The translations under genes were made by a program, and so were the position numbers. From positions 1-60,123 of the forward strand of contig JBNGIS010019475.1 in assembly GCA_049999725.1 (NCBI GenBank): a stretch of 60,123 bases of DNA, written 5' to 3'. Shown here piece after piece: positions 1 through 10,674 of this stretch. The stretch comes from Haplomitrium mnioides. Taxonomy: Eukaryota; Marchantiophyta; Haplomitriopsida; Calobryales. The notes beneath the pieces were generated by a model. It was not told where the DNA came from. It ran no database searches and saw nothing but the letters and a program-made list of their open reading frames with translations. Each line of letters opens with the position of its first letter. Position 1 is the first letter of the stretch.

Positions 1-240
1 TGATATAGACATAAATCTTGATCTTATAGTTAGTTGTCTTTTGAATGAAGAACAAAATTAGCTCACCAATAGTGGTGAGGCGACATCTAAAGAGTGTAGT
101 AAAAAGAATGATCAAGATAGTAGATAAAGGTACACTCTACATCAACAAGAAGGCCAACAAGAACTCTAAGATTATGACATTGGTATTGAAATTTTGTTTA
201 CATGGATGCACTATGTTATTTGATTTGAAATAAAAATTAC
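1..240 (+). other. possible relic of a copia-type gag, very uncertain
   Basis: One frame reads through an acidic helical stretch (LDLIVSCLLNEEQ) followed by a Ser/Lys-rich segment with stops. The general look resembles the end of a copia gag before its zinc knuckle. No cysteine knuckle is visible and the window edge cuts it off. It could be chance. Confidence 0.15.
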
Positions 241-769
241 ATATCTTGAATGATGTTGTTACCCATGTTTAACAAAAACTAGATATTTTAGTAAAGCGTT
301 TGTACAACTACTAAAGTGAAAACTTTATAGTACAAAGCAAAATCTACAATTCATAGAAAACACCTCAAATGGAATGGTGCATGAAGAATTAAATAGGCTA
401 TTTTAGAATACATACCTACAGTGCATCAAATGATAAGGTTTTTTTTTTAGGTGCATGCTACAATTAGATCTTAAACATATGATACCATCATTTCTATCCT
501 ACCATTACAATACCCACCATTTTTATGTATCTTGTATGTGACTTCCGTAGTTTAATTGTCTTGTAGGTACATACAAATGGTGTAAAAATTGGTACATAAA
601 AGCTATTTTTGCACCCTTAGTTAAGCTTACACACACTTACTATGTTATACAAGTAAATCATATTTCTCCCATTGCATACACCAACAATAAGTGGATAGAG
701 GCTCCTCAAAAGTAAGCGTATAGAAGATCCTTTGAAGTAGTGTTTTCTTCATGTCATATTGTTGAAGTT
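241..769. other. AT-rich DNA, nothing recognised
   Basis: No reading frame of note, no RNA gene and no clear repeat was seen between the left-edge fragment and the minisatellite. Confidence 0.5.
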
Positions 770-1380
770 CACTATTAGCTAGGCCTAATCTCAATTAACA
801 ATAACACATCAACTTAGCTAGGCTTATATTGTTTAGTGCACACTTGACACCCTATTTTGCTAGGCTCTAATTGTTTAGTACATGCTTGATTCTTTGTCTA
901 GATAGGCTGGGATGGTTCAGTACATGCTAAAAGTTACTATTTAGCTAGGCTAAGATGGTTTAATGCATGCTTGATTCCCTGTTTAGCTAGGCTGAGATGG
1001 TTTATTACGTGCCTACATTCCCTGTTGCGCTGGGCTGAGATTTTAGTACATGCTTAAACTTCCTCTTTAGCTAGGCTGCGATGGTTTAGTACATGCTTGA
1101 TACCATGTTTGGCTAGGCTGAAGTGGTTAACTACATGCTTAAAGTACCTGTTTAGCTAGGCTGAGATGGTTCAGTGCATGCCTAATTCCCTGTTTAGCTA
1201 GGCTGAGATGGTTCAGTGCATGCCTAATTCCCTGTTTAGCTAGGCTGAGATGGTTCAGTGCATGCTTAATTCCCTGTTTAGCTAGGCTGAGATGGTTCAG
1301 TGCATGCCTAATTCCCTGTTTAGCTAGGCTTAGATGGTTCAGTGCATGCCTAATTCCCTGTTTAGCGAGGCTTAGATGGA
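770..1380. repeat. 42-bp minisatellite, about 14-15 units
   Basis: Units start at 1149, 1191, 1233, 1275, 1317 and 1359, exactly 42 bp apart, each with the core TTTAGCTAGGCTGAGATGG followed by TTCAGTGCATGC. The six right-hand units are nearly identical. Those to the left, back to about 770, are increasingly diverged, as expected if homogenisation is recent at the gene-proximal end. The array ends about 340 bp before the EF-hand start codon. Confidence 0.9.
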
Positions 1381-1465
1381 TTAGTACAATAAAAAAGATC
1401 GTGTATTTTTAGCAACTTGTCCTGCGATTGTTTAGTACAACAATAGAAGAGCCTATTTGTTTTTC

Positions 1466-1591
1466 GTATTGTTAAATACACGACCTTTTTTACGAAATAC
1501 ACCACACCACTATGTTCTGTGTGTTCTCCGCACCACTGTGTCGTGTGCAGTGTGGTGTATTTAGTAGAAAGGGCGGTGTATTTAACAATAC
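1466..1591. repeat. imperfect inverted repeat, 42-bp arms and 42-nt loop
   Basis: The left arm 1466-1507 and the right arm 1550-1591 are reverse complements at 37 of 42 positions by my count. They share 16 outer bases (GTATTGTTAAATACAC) and 13 inner bases (AAATACACCACAC). The structure lies 125 bp upstream of the EF-hand ATG. It could be a small foldback or MITE-like insertion, or a hairpin in the promoter or 5' leader. A TATA-like CTATATT follows at about 1593. Confidence 0.75.
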
Positions 1592-1715
1592 CCTATATTG
1601 TACGCAACGTGTCCTGTCAATGGCGATTGTGCAATCACCCCTCGCCACGTTTCGGTTGGACGTTTTGCCATATAATCAGGAGGCCGGGAAGGTTGAGCAT
1701 CACAGAGGTTGAAAG

Positions 1716-3642
1716 ATGGCGAATGAGCAGCAACAGACGCTGGACGGAACATGCCTGCAGACGTTTGTAGATAACGATGTTGCTTTTCAGAAATACGTGG
1801 ATAACTTGTTCGGAAATTTGGACGTTGACCACACTGGTAAGCTGGGCATGAAGGAATTGAAGCCCGTTGTGGAGAGCCTGAGCAGTGCATTGGGATTACC
1901 TCCGAAGGGCACGTCGCCTGAGTCGGACAAGCTTGTCGATGAGGTCTCAGTCTCTTTCTCTCCCATCACCAGCATTGCAAATTTCCAATAACTAATTAGT
2001 CAGAGATGGGATTCAATTTTGGGCGTCGAATCATTTACCTCTCAAGTGCTATCGGCACCATGTTAACATTTTGAGCACAACTTGAATTGTGCGAACTCTG
2101 CTTTCACGGATCAATGTACCATCTTAATTGGTGTTTCAATTCACCAGTTCAGTTCAATGTGCCTGGAGTCGAGTGCAATGTTCCCTTGTCCTTTATTTGA
2201 CTTCAGTTTACGTCGATTGCAGTCAACCTACTTTTCCATCTAAGTTTTTCCGAATTAGGCTTGTAAATGCAGCAGATAATAATGCTTCGTGATGACACTG
2301 GTGCCATTTTCATTTGAGCTTCTTCTCCCGTGCTGCAGGTTTTCCATAGTTTTGCTTCTGAGGATGCTCACGTGAGTAAGGAAGAGTTTCAAGAAGAGTT
2401 GAAGGAAATTTTCTTGGGTTTATCCGACGGTCTTGCAAGAGACCCAGTAACTGTGATAGTATTGGATGGTGAATCCTTACAGCAATACGCTGAAAGTGGT
2501 CAATTTTCAGCTGAAAGCGTATCGCTGCACTCGCGACTGATTGGGATTGAAAGCTCTGAGCGACTGATAGCTAGAGCTGTGGAAAGCATCAGCGTACTTA
2601 AAGGAATGCCCCCCGCCACTGACCCCTCCGTAAGTTCCAGTTCGCACTTTAACAGGATGGTATCTTTGATGTCTGATCACGCTTGCCACTGAAACTATGT
2701 TCAGAATGGGCGAATTTTCTCTATCAGACAGTGATTGTCCGAGACTCAGTAGGATGAGTTCTGGATAAATATTGGCAGAAAATGACTAGTAACTGTATGT
2801 GATGTAGGTGCAAGGTTTGGTAACGGGGGCAATACAATCGGCCGGTTTGGACAAGGAGACGAATCTTGACCAAGAATGGTTTGTGAGTGGGCTGAAAGAG
2901 GTGCTTCTGACTGTGGCCGCTGGTCTGCGGAAAACACCAGTGACAGTTGCACATAGCGAGAAAAAATTCGACGGAAAGGGCATTCGTCTCCTGCTTCAAA
3001 ACTCATCCACCGTCAAAGAGGTAAGTTACTTCAACGGTGTGCACATCTCAATGACACAATTTTGTCGCAGCTGCTGGCGAGTTATATAGCTCAAATTTGT
3101 TGTGCGTTTTTGTGTCTCGGAAGCAGTTATTTGATCGAACATGGGAAATGTTGCCAAAGGATAACAAAGGAAATTCGCCTGCTTTGTATCTTCGTGTGGC
3201 ATTGAACTATGTCTCGCCCGAGGTAGACTTGCCACCTGATGGTGCTGTAGATGAGGTATGACATTTCTTCTGTTTTCGAGGGATGTTGTTTTTAGCGAGT
3301 CGTGAAAAGACATTATGGAAGTTACCATTGTGAGCTCTAGGATCAGTAGCACAACGATGACAGCGAATTTCTTGATGGCAGATGGACATAGTGATCAACG
3401 ATGCGTTCAAAACTGTAGATGCTGGAGATCTGCGAAAAGGATTAACAAAAGACGATTTTCTGGAACAGCTAAAAATAATTTTGGGAAGTATCATGCTGGA
3501 GTTGGAAGGAAAACCCATTGTCGTGGAAAGTAGCGAAGTATACAAGGAAAGTGTTGATCTGGAGAAGGACCAAAGTGCAGCACATACTAATGATATTCTT
3601 CCTTCGTTTGCGAACACAAGTGAAAACCCCACCAGCACTTGA
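1716..3642 (+). CDS. EF-hand calcium-binding protein, five exons, 373 aa
   Basis: Exons are 1716-1943, 2339-2629, 2808-3020, 3127-3255 and 3382-3642. All introns are GT-AG and phase 0, and the frame is open to a TGA after 373 residues. A canonical EF-hand loop sits at residues 36-47 (D36, D38, T40, K42, E47). The next segment (VSKEEFQEELKEI, then GLARDPVTV) matches the second half of the plant family of small EF-hand proteins that end in this motif. That block recurs twice more, in exon 3 (LDQEWFVSGLKEVLL, LRKTPVTV) and exon 5 (LTKDDFLEQLKII, LEGKPIVV), so the protein is about twice the length I expect for the single-unit family. The first ATG of the frame is used. No signal peptide is seen, so it is probably a cytosolic Ca2+ sensor; its partner is unknown. 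The gene is convergent with the EG45-like gene. The start could move only if an upstream exon exists. Confidence 0.85.
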
Positions 3643-4095
3643 CAGTGGAAGGGGGAAAAGCTCAAAAACATTTTTGGAAATAGCGTCTCATTATAATGAA
3701 ACTTTTTTTCTTGAACTTTTTTTTTGTTGCTGTGGAACGTATCTATTAACTAATGATGTACAGATTGCGACCCTTATTGATATGGCAATAAAATTGGAAA
3801 TCATTCTGTTTGCCACCGGCAAGGACAGTTCAATCTCCATCAAACAATATGCACAGTAAAAGTAATCTCTTTATTTCAAGAAACAGACGATGGCAAATAC
3901 CAATAAGAGATTAATGTGGAAAGATCCATTATTCAAGAACTTGAGATTGTCGGATTGGACAATCCTTCTAATGAAAAAGCCTGCAGTGGCAAAAGTGCCG
4001 ATTATCAGAACTGTGCACATTGCCAAGAAGAAGCGAGATCAATGAAGGGTTTCATTTAAGCACAAAGATGGTGAAAGTCATATAATTGAAACACA
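3643..4095. other. intergenic space between convergent genes
   Basis: These 453 bp separate the EF-hand stop from the EG45-like stop. They hold the probable 3' UTRs of both genes. No other gene was seen. Confidence 0.6.
3787..3792 (+). terminator. candidate polyadenylation signal AATAAA
   Basis: A perfect AATAAA lies 145 bp after the EF-hand stop, a plausible 3' UTR length. It was called from the motif only. Confidence 0.45.
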
Positions 4096-4652
4096 TTACC
4101 TTTCAACTTTCGCTTCGAATTCCAAACTCTTCTTGACAGTAATTTTCTTGAAAGTCTGGACAGAGAGAAGAATGTCGTTCGGATTGCAATCGTTGCAAAA
4201 GTCTACAATAGTCACTACGTATGTCTCTGTTCGCTTGCATGGATTGCCATTTGTTCCTGGCACCGCACCAATGCAGGAGACGGCCAGTTGTTTTCCACAG
4301 TTGTCTCCGTTCTTCCAAAATTTGTTGGTAACAGAGGCCATAAGCTTGGACTTCGGAAGGGCGGTTCTGTTGGTCAGGTAGCATGAGGTGACTGCAAAAG
4401 CGGATGGAACAGATTATGGGATAGTCCGAGATGTCATCAAACCACTTTGGCATAGAGCAATCGCTATTATGAGCTGAAATTGGAAAGAGAAAAGATTTTA
4501 CCATCGTAATCGCGTGGGCCTGCAGTGAAGGCATTCAGAGTGTATACAGGTGGAAATGGATGGAGTGTTGGATGCTTGGAAGCTAGAGAAAGAGCCACCA
4601 AGCTCAAGAACACCAATAAGAGTGTGGCCATCATAACTCTTGCCATGCCCAT
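4096..4652 (-). CDS. EG45-like / plant natriuretic peptide-like secreted protein
   Basis: Two exons, 4652-4502 and 4391-4096, are joined by a GT-AG intron (acceptor preceded by a TTTTGCAG tract) and give 148 aa ending in TAA. The N-terminus is a clear signal peptide: Met-rich start, then LLLVFLSLVALSLAS. The mature part keeps the cysteine pattern of the double-psi beta-barrel EG45/expansin-like family: TSCY, the block DNCGKQLAVSCIGAV, then CKRTETYVVTIVDFCNDCN. These proteins are small apoplastic proteins related to expansin domain 1 and linked to water and ion balance and stress. They lack the catalytic HFD motif of true expansins, and none is seen here. The length fits the family (about 130-150 aa). 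The start may be 4652 or, six bases later, 4646. A TATA box lies upstream. Confidence 0.85.
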
Positions 4653-4765
4653 AGAGATAAGATAACTGTTCGAGAACTGATGAACACTGTAATGGGCGAG
4701 AAGAAGTAAACCGCGGGAGCAGTGAATGCGAAATCGGAATGTGCAAAGTGAATGGAAGTTGGACA

Positions 4766-4773
4766 ATTTATAA
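4766..4773 (-). promoter_or_regulatory. TATA box of the EG45-like gene
   Basis: On the minus strand the sequence reads TTATAAAT, about 115 bp upstream of the first ATG (4652). Transcription would start near 4740, giving a 5' leader of roughly 90 nt. Confidence 0.6.
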
Positions 4774-4935
4774 GGATGACGGGCCTCAACTTGGTCTCTA
4801 AATCAAAAGATCTAGAGCACTTCATAGACAAGGTCTTCGTTGTTCACATGCAAGCCAAGTTTTTAAGTGAACCAACTTCTTCTCCAACATTCAAATCATG
4901 CAGTCTGATACTTTTCGAGGTTTCAGACGCAGTTG

Positions 4936-5310
4936 TTACGAATCTACGTTTTTGACATATGCCGCAACTCTTTCAACCACGCACTCCGCAAATCTCTCAA
5001 ATGGTACTACCAGCATATTTCCAACGTCTACAAATTCGAATTTTCCCCTGGCTGTGTACAGGAAAGAAATCTTGCCAACTATCGCGACGTGCCCAATGTG
5101 GAGAAGCATAATTGACCAACAGTGCTGCCCGCCAAAAGTTACTACTTGGACGTGATGTTGCAAATAAAACATTCTGCACAAGCTGGATTGGATTGACTTG
5201 GTTAATATCCATGTAGAGTGGGTACAAACTGGTGAGCGACTCCACATGCTCCACGCCCACTACTCTAGTGCCAGCTTCACGCAGATATGCAAGTTTAGAT
5301 ATTTCTATAA
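4936..5310 (-). pseudogene. possible coding relic of unknown family, frame-shifted
   Basis: One minus frame begins with a protein-like stretch (KLAYLREAGTRVVGVEHVES, then LYPLYMDINQVNPIQLVQNV) up to about position 5160. A second frame then carries another protein-like stretch (GHVAIVGKISFLYTARGKF, then VPFERFAECVVERV) to the stop at 4936. The switch of frame near the middle suggests either a broken gene or an unrecognised intron. I do not recognise the family. The segment lies upstream of, and on the same strand as, the EG45-like gene. Confidence 0.3.
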
Positions 5311-5572
5311 ATATCTCACTGTTTTCTTACAGAAATGATGCGGAAAGTTGACAATCACAGTGACAAAGAAAAAGCCGCGAGGCAGATGTTGAAGCATGCG
5401 ACAAATAAGAGAAGGTAGTAACCGATTGAGAACTCGTGCGGGACACAATGTGTACAGAGCGAATGAAAGAATGCATCTGGTGCAGGTAGTGAGGTGGTTG
5501 TTGAATGCCTTCTCTATGCCTCCCTTACAACTTCCTTTACACAACAAAGTGGAGAAAGACAAGTTGCCATGT

Positions 5573-5662
5573 GGCAACCGGAGATATAAACACGTGGCTA
5601 TAATACAAATTCTGTCTGGCAACCTGACACCGAGACACGTGGGCATAATGCAAATGCTGTCT
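5573..5662. repeat. tandem 45-bp duplication, each copy with a G-box
   Basis: 5573-5617 and 5618-5662 begin with GGCAACC and end with GCTGTCT or TCTGTCT. Each contains a CACGTG core, at 5591-5596 and 5636-5641, exactly 45 bp apart. CACGTG is the binding core for plant bZIP and bHLH factors. No gene start is evident nearby, so a regulatory role is only possible. Confidence 0.6.
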
Positions 5663-6086
5663 CAAAACCCACTCAATCAAAAGATTGCCTAAGAAAGAAC
5701 AAGTGAACAAGTGATATGTGACCATGCACAGGGCTGGATGCTAGAATATATTAAATATTTCTATATTTGTATTGTATGTTTTGGATGTTTTACATAAACG
5801 GTCAGGCTAGTAGTGTCCGTGTTTACCTTTTACCTCATAAATGATGCTTTTACCTTAGAAGAAAGGGTAGAAACCAGCCATGGATTTGCTTAGTGTTGTA
5901 AATATAGAGCTAACCCTAGTCAATTAGAAACTAATCATAGTTCAAGAGAGGTATACAGGTGGTTATAACCTCTCACCTCTAATATATATCTAGTACTAAA
6001 ACATTACTGAGCTGAAGCCCTGATGAAGCAAATGCCAAAACGGGAACATAGCACTAATAACATAAACCTATCGAGTGTCGTGAAAA
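5663..6086. other. no gene seen
   Basis: AT-rich sequence with a short imperfect hairpin near 5946-5974 (GAGAGGT against ACCTCTC). Nothing else was recognised. Confidence 0.4.
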
Positions 6087-6325
6087 TTGCCACCCTTCAC
6101 AACCCTGATATTTGCTCATGGACGAAACATACGAATGCAAACAGCCATTTCGCAGCCACATTCTTCCCTATTGCAGCCACATTCTTCTTGCAGGGACCCT
6201 GAAATTTGCTCACAGACACATTCTTCCCACAAGTACCCTGAAATTTGCTCACAACCACATTCTTATTGCAGCCACATTCTTCCCACAAAGACCCTGAAAA
6301 TTTTTCAGGGATAGAACCGAGGTAT
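6087..6325. repeat. short degenerate repeats around CCACATTCTTCC
   Basis: The phrase CCACATTCTTCC or close variants alternates with CCCTGAAATTTGCTCA several times at spacings of roughly 20-45 bp. These words also occur in the larger array to the right, so this looks like a scrambled edge of that array. Confidence 0.6.
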
Positions 6326-6329
6326 GCAA

Positions 6330-7965
6330 ACAGCCATATCGCAGCGACATTCTTCTAGCAGGGACTCCAATTCGTTGGGAGGGTAGCTCGGCGCACAAGA
6401 AAAGCGGGTTATGTTGCCAGAAGCAGGTAGTGCTGCCAGAGTTAGTTTGCGCAAGAGGTAAACCTTCAGGCAACTCTTTCAAGCATGAGGCTGCCCTAAA
6501 CCTTCAGGCAACTCTTTCAAGCATGAGGCTGCCCTGACATTTTGCAAGCAAGAGAGCTGCAGCTCTTACATTTCGTAGCCACATTCTTTCTGCAGGGACT
6601 CCAATTTGTTGGGAGGGTAGTTCGGCACACAAGAAAAGTGGGGTATGCTGCCAGAAGCAGGTAGACAGTGTTGCCAGAGTTTGTTTGCTCAAGAGGTAAA
6701 CCTTCAGGCAACTCTTTCGAGCATGAGGCTGAGCTGACATTTTGCAAGCATGAGAGCTGCAGCTCTTACATTTCGTAGCCACATTCTTCCTGCAGGAACT
6801 CCAATTCGTTGGGAGAGTAGTTCAGCACACAAGAAAAGTGGGGTATGCTGCCAGAAGCAAGCAGGTGGTGTTGCCAGAGTTTGTTTACTCAAGAGGTAAA
6901 CCTTCAGGCAACTCTTTCGAGCATGAGGCTGTGCTAACAATTTGCAAGCAAGAGAGCTGCAGCTCTTACTTACATTTCGTAGCCACATTCTTCCCGAATA
7001 GATTCCAATTTGTTGGGAGGGTAGTTCAACGGACAGTATAATGTAGCCACATTCTTCCCGAATAGATTCCAATTTGTTGGGAGGGTAGTTCAACGGACAA
7101 GGAAAGTGAGTTATACTGCTATAAGTCGGTAGTGCTGGTAGAGTTTGTTTGCTCAAGAGGTAAACCTTCATGCAACTCTTTCGAACATGAGGCTGCATTG
7201 ACATTTTGCAAAAAATGGAGCTGCAGCTCTTATAGTTTGTAGCCATATTCTCTAGTAAGGACTCCAATTCGCCAAGAGGGTTGTTTTGAGGGTAGTTCAA
7301 AACACAAGAAAAGCGGGTTATGTTGCCAAAAGCCAGTAGTGCTGCTAGAGCTTGTTTGCGCTAGAGGTTAAATGTCAAAAAATTGTAAGACCATAGCTAC
7401 ACCGCAGTATCTTTGTGTAAGAGAGATAGTAGTTTATTTTGTTTGAGCAAGGTATATTTTTTAGATGACCTATATCAAGAGTGAAATAGCACAAGAAAGC
7501 GATTAGTCATAGATCTAGCATTGTTAGATTTTTCCTTTTCAAAGCTCCCACGATGTGACCAAAGTTAACCCTTACAACGAAAGAGTTTGCAAAAGAGTCA
7601 TATTATAACCATATTCTTCTTTCATAAACTCCAATTAGTTAGGAGAGTAGTTTGGCACGCAAGAAAAGAAGGTTATGTTGCCAAAAGGTTATGTTGTTAA
7701 AGTAGATCGTGTTTACTAAGTTTGCTTGTGCAAGAGTCAAACCTTCAAAAAGTTGTGAGACCATGGCATTATCTTTGAGTAAGAGAGATTGCAACTTATT
7801 TTGTTCGAGCAAGGCAGTAGGTTTTTGAGATGACTGATATCAAGAGAGATGGAGCATGAGAAAGCATTTTGCCACATATCCATCATCGTCAGATTCATCC
7901 TTCATGTTTCCCACCGCTCTGAGGATGTCATCAAATTTAACCTTTGCAACGTAAGAGTTTCTAGA
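6330..7965. repeat. degenerate tandem array, about 200-bp units then about 370-bp units
   Basis: Landmark phrases recur in order: CATTCTT, then CTCCAATTNGTTGGGAGGG, then CACAAGAAAAG, then TGCTGCCAGAAGCAGGTAG, then GAGGTAAACCTTCAGGCAAC, then GAGAGCTGCAGCTCTTA. Copies begin near 6340, 6579, 6780, 6980, 7045 (a local 65-bp duplication), 7244 and 7609. The last two are longer and more diverged, and share a further block (AAGAGAGAT ... TTATTTTGTT). Long minus-strand frames here are by-products of the repeat, not genes. Confidence 0.8.
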
Positions 7966-7999
7966 TGTTTAGGTTGTTTAAACTTTCAAGCAAGTCATT

Positions 8000-8465
8000 T
8001 GTATTAGTACAAGCATGATGTTGTACTATTTATAAAAAAGTAGAGAGGAGTGAAATAAATGTTAGAGGGTCACTTTTAGGATTGAAATTATTTTAAGGTT
8101 AATTGCTTTTGAAGTTACTTTAAGTGAAGTGATATAAAGTTACTTTTAGAGTTGAAGTGAGATAATATTAATTGTCTTCAAAGTTATTTTAGAGAATTAA
8201 GATAAGATCACTTTTAGGGTTGAAATTGGAATTGACTTGTAAGTGAGAAGGGGGATGTCATCTTCTTCTCTTATATAAATAGAAAGGCTTCATAGCTCCA
8301 CCTCTCATTTTAGAATTCCTTTCAATTCAGTTTGGCTCTTTGGTTCCTTGGCTTTGGCTTACACTCTTGGCTTTTGCTTGCTTATTGGCCTTGAGTTGTA
8401 TAACTCTATTAGAGTTATCTTGAAGTTGTTACTCATTTGGAGGTTGGGTTTTGAGTTCTTTTACA
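8000..8465 (+). repeat. A1 5' LTR
   Basis: Starts TGTATTAGTACAAGC and ends TTTTACA just before an initiator-Met-type primer site. It shares blocks with the A2 LTRs (TCACTTTTAGG, GGTTGAAATT, AGTGAGAAG). It carries a TATA box (CTTATATAAATAG, about 8270-8282). Confidence 0.8.
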
Positions 8466-8651
8466 TTGGTATCAGAGCCATGGTTCTTTTGGGTGGAAAG
8501 TTACATAGAGAATCAAGAATGGATCCATGATTCAAGCAATACAATAACAAATTGAACATCTTTCTTACCTTTTGGAAGTTCAAATGCAAGTAGAAAAAAG
8601 AGCACATTTTCAAGAAGAATAAAGTTATGCGTAGCTTTCCAAAACCAAAAT
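8466..8651 (+). pseudogene. A1 primer site and start of gag
   Basis: TTGGTATCAGAGCC immediately follows the LTR. TGGTATCAGAGC is the usual site for the plant initiator-methionine tRNA. The following bases align with the start of the A2 gag, whose ATG begins the peptide MENQEAVVQAMEQQ. In A1 that start region has stops. It is cut at 8651 by the A2 LTR. Confidence 0.75.
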
Positions 8652-9039
8652 TGTAAAAGAATTAAAGGACCAAATCCAAATGAGTAAGAACTCAAAATAA
8701 ACTCTAATAGAATTCTTCAACCAAAAGCAACTTAATGTCCAAGCTAAAACCAAAAGTGCAAGCAAAATACAAGCAACTAAAGAACCCAAGTGATTTGAGA
8801 GGAACTCTAGAATGAAGAGTAAGGCTAAGCAGCCTTTCTATTTATACAAGAGAAGAGATGTCATCCATATTTCTTCACTTACAAGTCACTTCTAATTTCA
8901 ATCCTAAAATTGACTCTCTACTAAAATTGATTTCAAATGCAATTAATCTTATCTCAACCATAAAAATGACTCTCTATCACTTCTTTCATTCCTCTTTAAT
9001 TTTTTTTATAAATAGCTCAACCTTATGCTTGTATTATCA
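8652..9039 (-). repeat. A2 3' LTR
   Basis: On the plus strand it begins TGTAAAAGAATTAAAGG, which is the reverse complement of the LTR end, and finishes near GCTTGTATTATCA. It is alignable along its length with 24469-24855 (ACCAAATCCAAATGAGTAAG; CCTTTCTATTTATACAAG). Confidence 0.85.
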
Positions 9040-9059
9040 TATAATCCTCGTCTTTTGAT

Positions 9060-10145
9060 CGATGACATACTTGTCATTGTCGCAACTTTCAAATATTTGA
9101 ATAACCTCTTGAGCACTTTCAAGATTTGAAGAAGGTTCTCAAGTAGCATCATGAAATGAATAGCCTTTCTACAAAACCTTGTATTGAACTTGTGGATGTC
9201 ATTTTCGCTTGATAACTCGTTTTGCCAAAATGCGGTCCACCTCAAATTCTTTATGATCATCAAGAACAATAGACGAAGGAAGAAGTTGAACACAATTTGG
9301 AAAATAAGATAGATTATGAACAAAAGGCTTAAGTTTAGAAACATAAAACACAATATGAATCTTCATATGAAGAGGAAAGTCAAGTTTATAAGCAACAGGA
9401 GAAATAACTTGAGAAATAGAGAAAAGACCAATCAAAGTAAGAGATAACTTACGGATTTGAGTATCTAAAGACAATGGGAGATCGTGAATAGATAATATAA
9501 CTTAGTTACCTAAAACATAAGAGCAATCACGACGATGGCTATCAACATATTTTTTTGCGAATTTTGAACAGCAGTAAGATCGTTGCGAGCATCTTACAAG
9601 GAAGAAGATAAACGAGACAAAAAAGTAGAAACACTTGGAACATTGGAAGAAGAAAGAGAAAGCAAACCATTGGGAATAAGAGGATGTTGACTTGAATTAG
9701 GAAAAAAAATGAGAAAACCCAGTACTTACTTGTTTGGAGTTGTTGTAGGCAAACTCCACATCCGGTAAGAAATTATCCCAATCGTTATGATGAATATTGA
9801 TGAACGCGCGAAGCATATACTCCATAGTGCGATTAGCGTGCTCCGTTTGCCCATCTGTTTGAGGATGATAAGTAGTAGACATAGAGAGTTTAGTATCCAA
9901 AAGTGTGAACAACTCTCGCTAGAACTTTCTAGTGAATTGTGGATCTCTATCAGATATTAATACCTTTGGCATGCCATTATATCGAAAGACTGTGTCAAAG
10001 TAAATCTTTGCCAATTGTGGAGCATCCACCGTATCCACTATCGGTGCTAGATGAATTTCTTTACTTAGCTTATTCATAAACACCACAATGGTACTAAACC
10101 CACAAGGCATGGTTGGAAGCAAATTGATCACATCCAAACTTACAT
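9060..10145 (-). pseudogene. A2 integrase and C-terminal chromodomain, broken
   Basis: From right to left the minus strand encodes the integrase core: TIVVFMNKLSKEIHLAPI, then VLISDRDPQF (second catalytic Asp), then YHPQTDGQTEHANRTMEYML (catalytic Glu in the TEHANR block), with a frame break between the last two at about 9915. The C-terminal part has the HMKIHIVFYVSKLKPF motif and FEVDRILAKRVIKRK, the start of a chromodomain. The rest of the chromodomain reads on with stops at two conserved tryptophans (KVL*KGY and DAT*EP, the second at 9139-9141). The chromodomain places it among chromoviruses. Confidence 0.8.
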
Positions 10146-10674
10146 GTTCTCACCAAGCAGTAGGAATCAGTAATGGTTGAAGAAGACCAATTGGTTTTTG
10201 ACTTGAAGCATTGTTTCGTTGACAACTCTTACAAGAACAAACAAAGCTATGAACATCTCAAGCTAGGTTTGGTCACCACCAAGTGTGTTGAAGAAACTCC
10301 ATAGTCTTGTCTACCTCAAGATGCCTAGAGATTGGAATATCATGTTCTTCTTGTAAACAGGCTATTCGAAGTGCATCATCTTGTAGAATATATATTTAAT
10401 GGCCTTGATAGAGAATACCATCTCGAATAGAAAAGACATGATACTCACTATCTTTGACCGCCAAACGTGCTTTAACAAGATTAAAGAATGCATCTTCATG
10501 TAACTTTTGTCGAAAGTCGTCACTAGTTGCTTCATCAAGATGCAATATACTAGCATTTGCAACCTCCAATGTATTTAGACGATGATTTGATCTTCATGAC
10601 AATACATTAAGAATAGTATGGAACCTTCTCATCTTGTACTCCAACTTTATATCAAAGAGCTGTAGTTGATCTTC
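10146..10674 (-). pseudogene. A2 linker between RNase H and integrase
   Basis: Decayed sequence containing the expected zinc-binding N-terminal part of integrase (a CKSCQRNNA-like stretch near 10200-10235) and an EHDIPISRHLEVDKT-like stretch near 10310-10345. It has several frame breaks. Confidence 0.55.

Noticed and set aside
1512-1890. Overlapping frames on both strands around the EF-hand start
   Set aside because: They are shadows of exon 1 or of the inverted repeat. Only the 1716 frame continues through good splice sites.
5946-5974. Short hairpin GAGAGGT...ACCTCTC
   Set aside because: Seven-base arms are expected by chance in DNA of this length, and no gene or T-run is associated.
6249-7300. 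Long minus-strand frames (up to 198 codons) that look Cys/Ser-rich
   Set aside because: They arise from the tandem repeat, whose units lack stops in one frame. The peptide simply repeats with the DNA.
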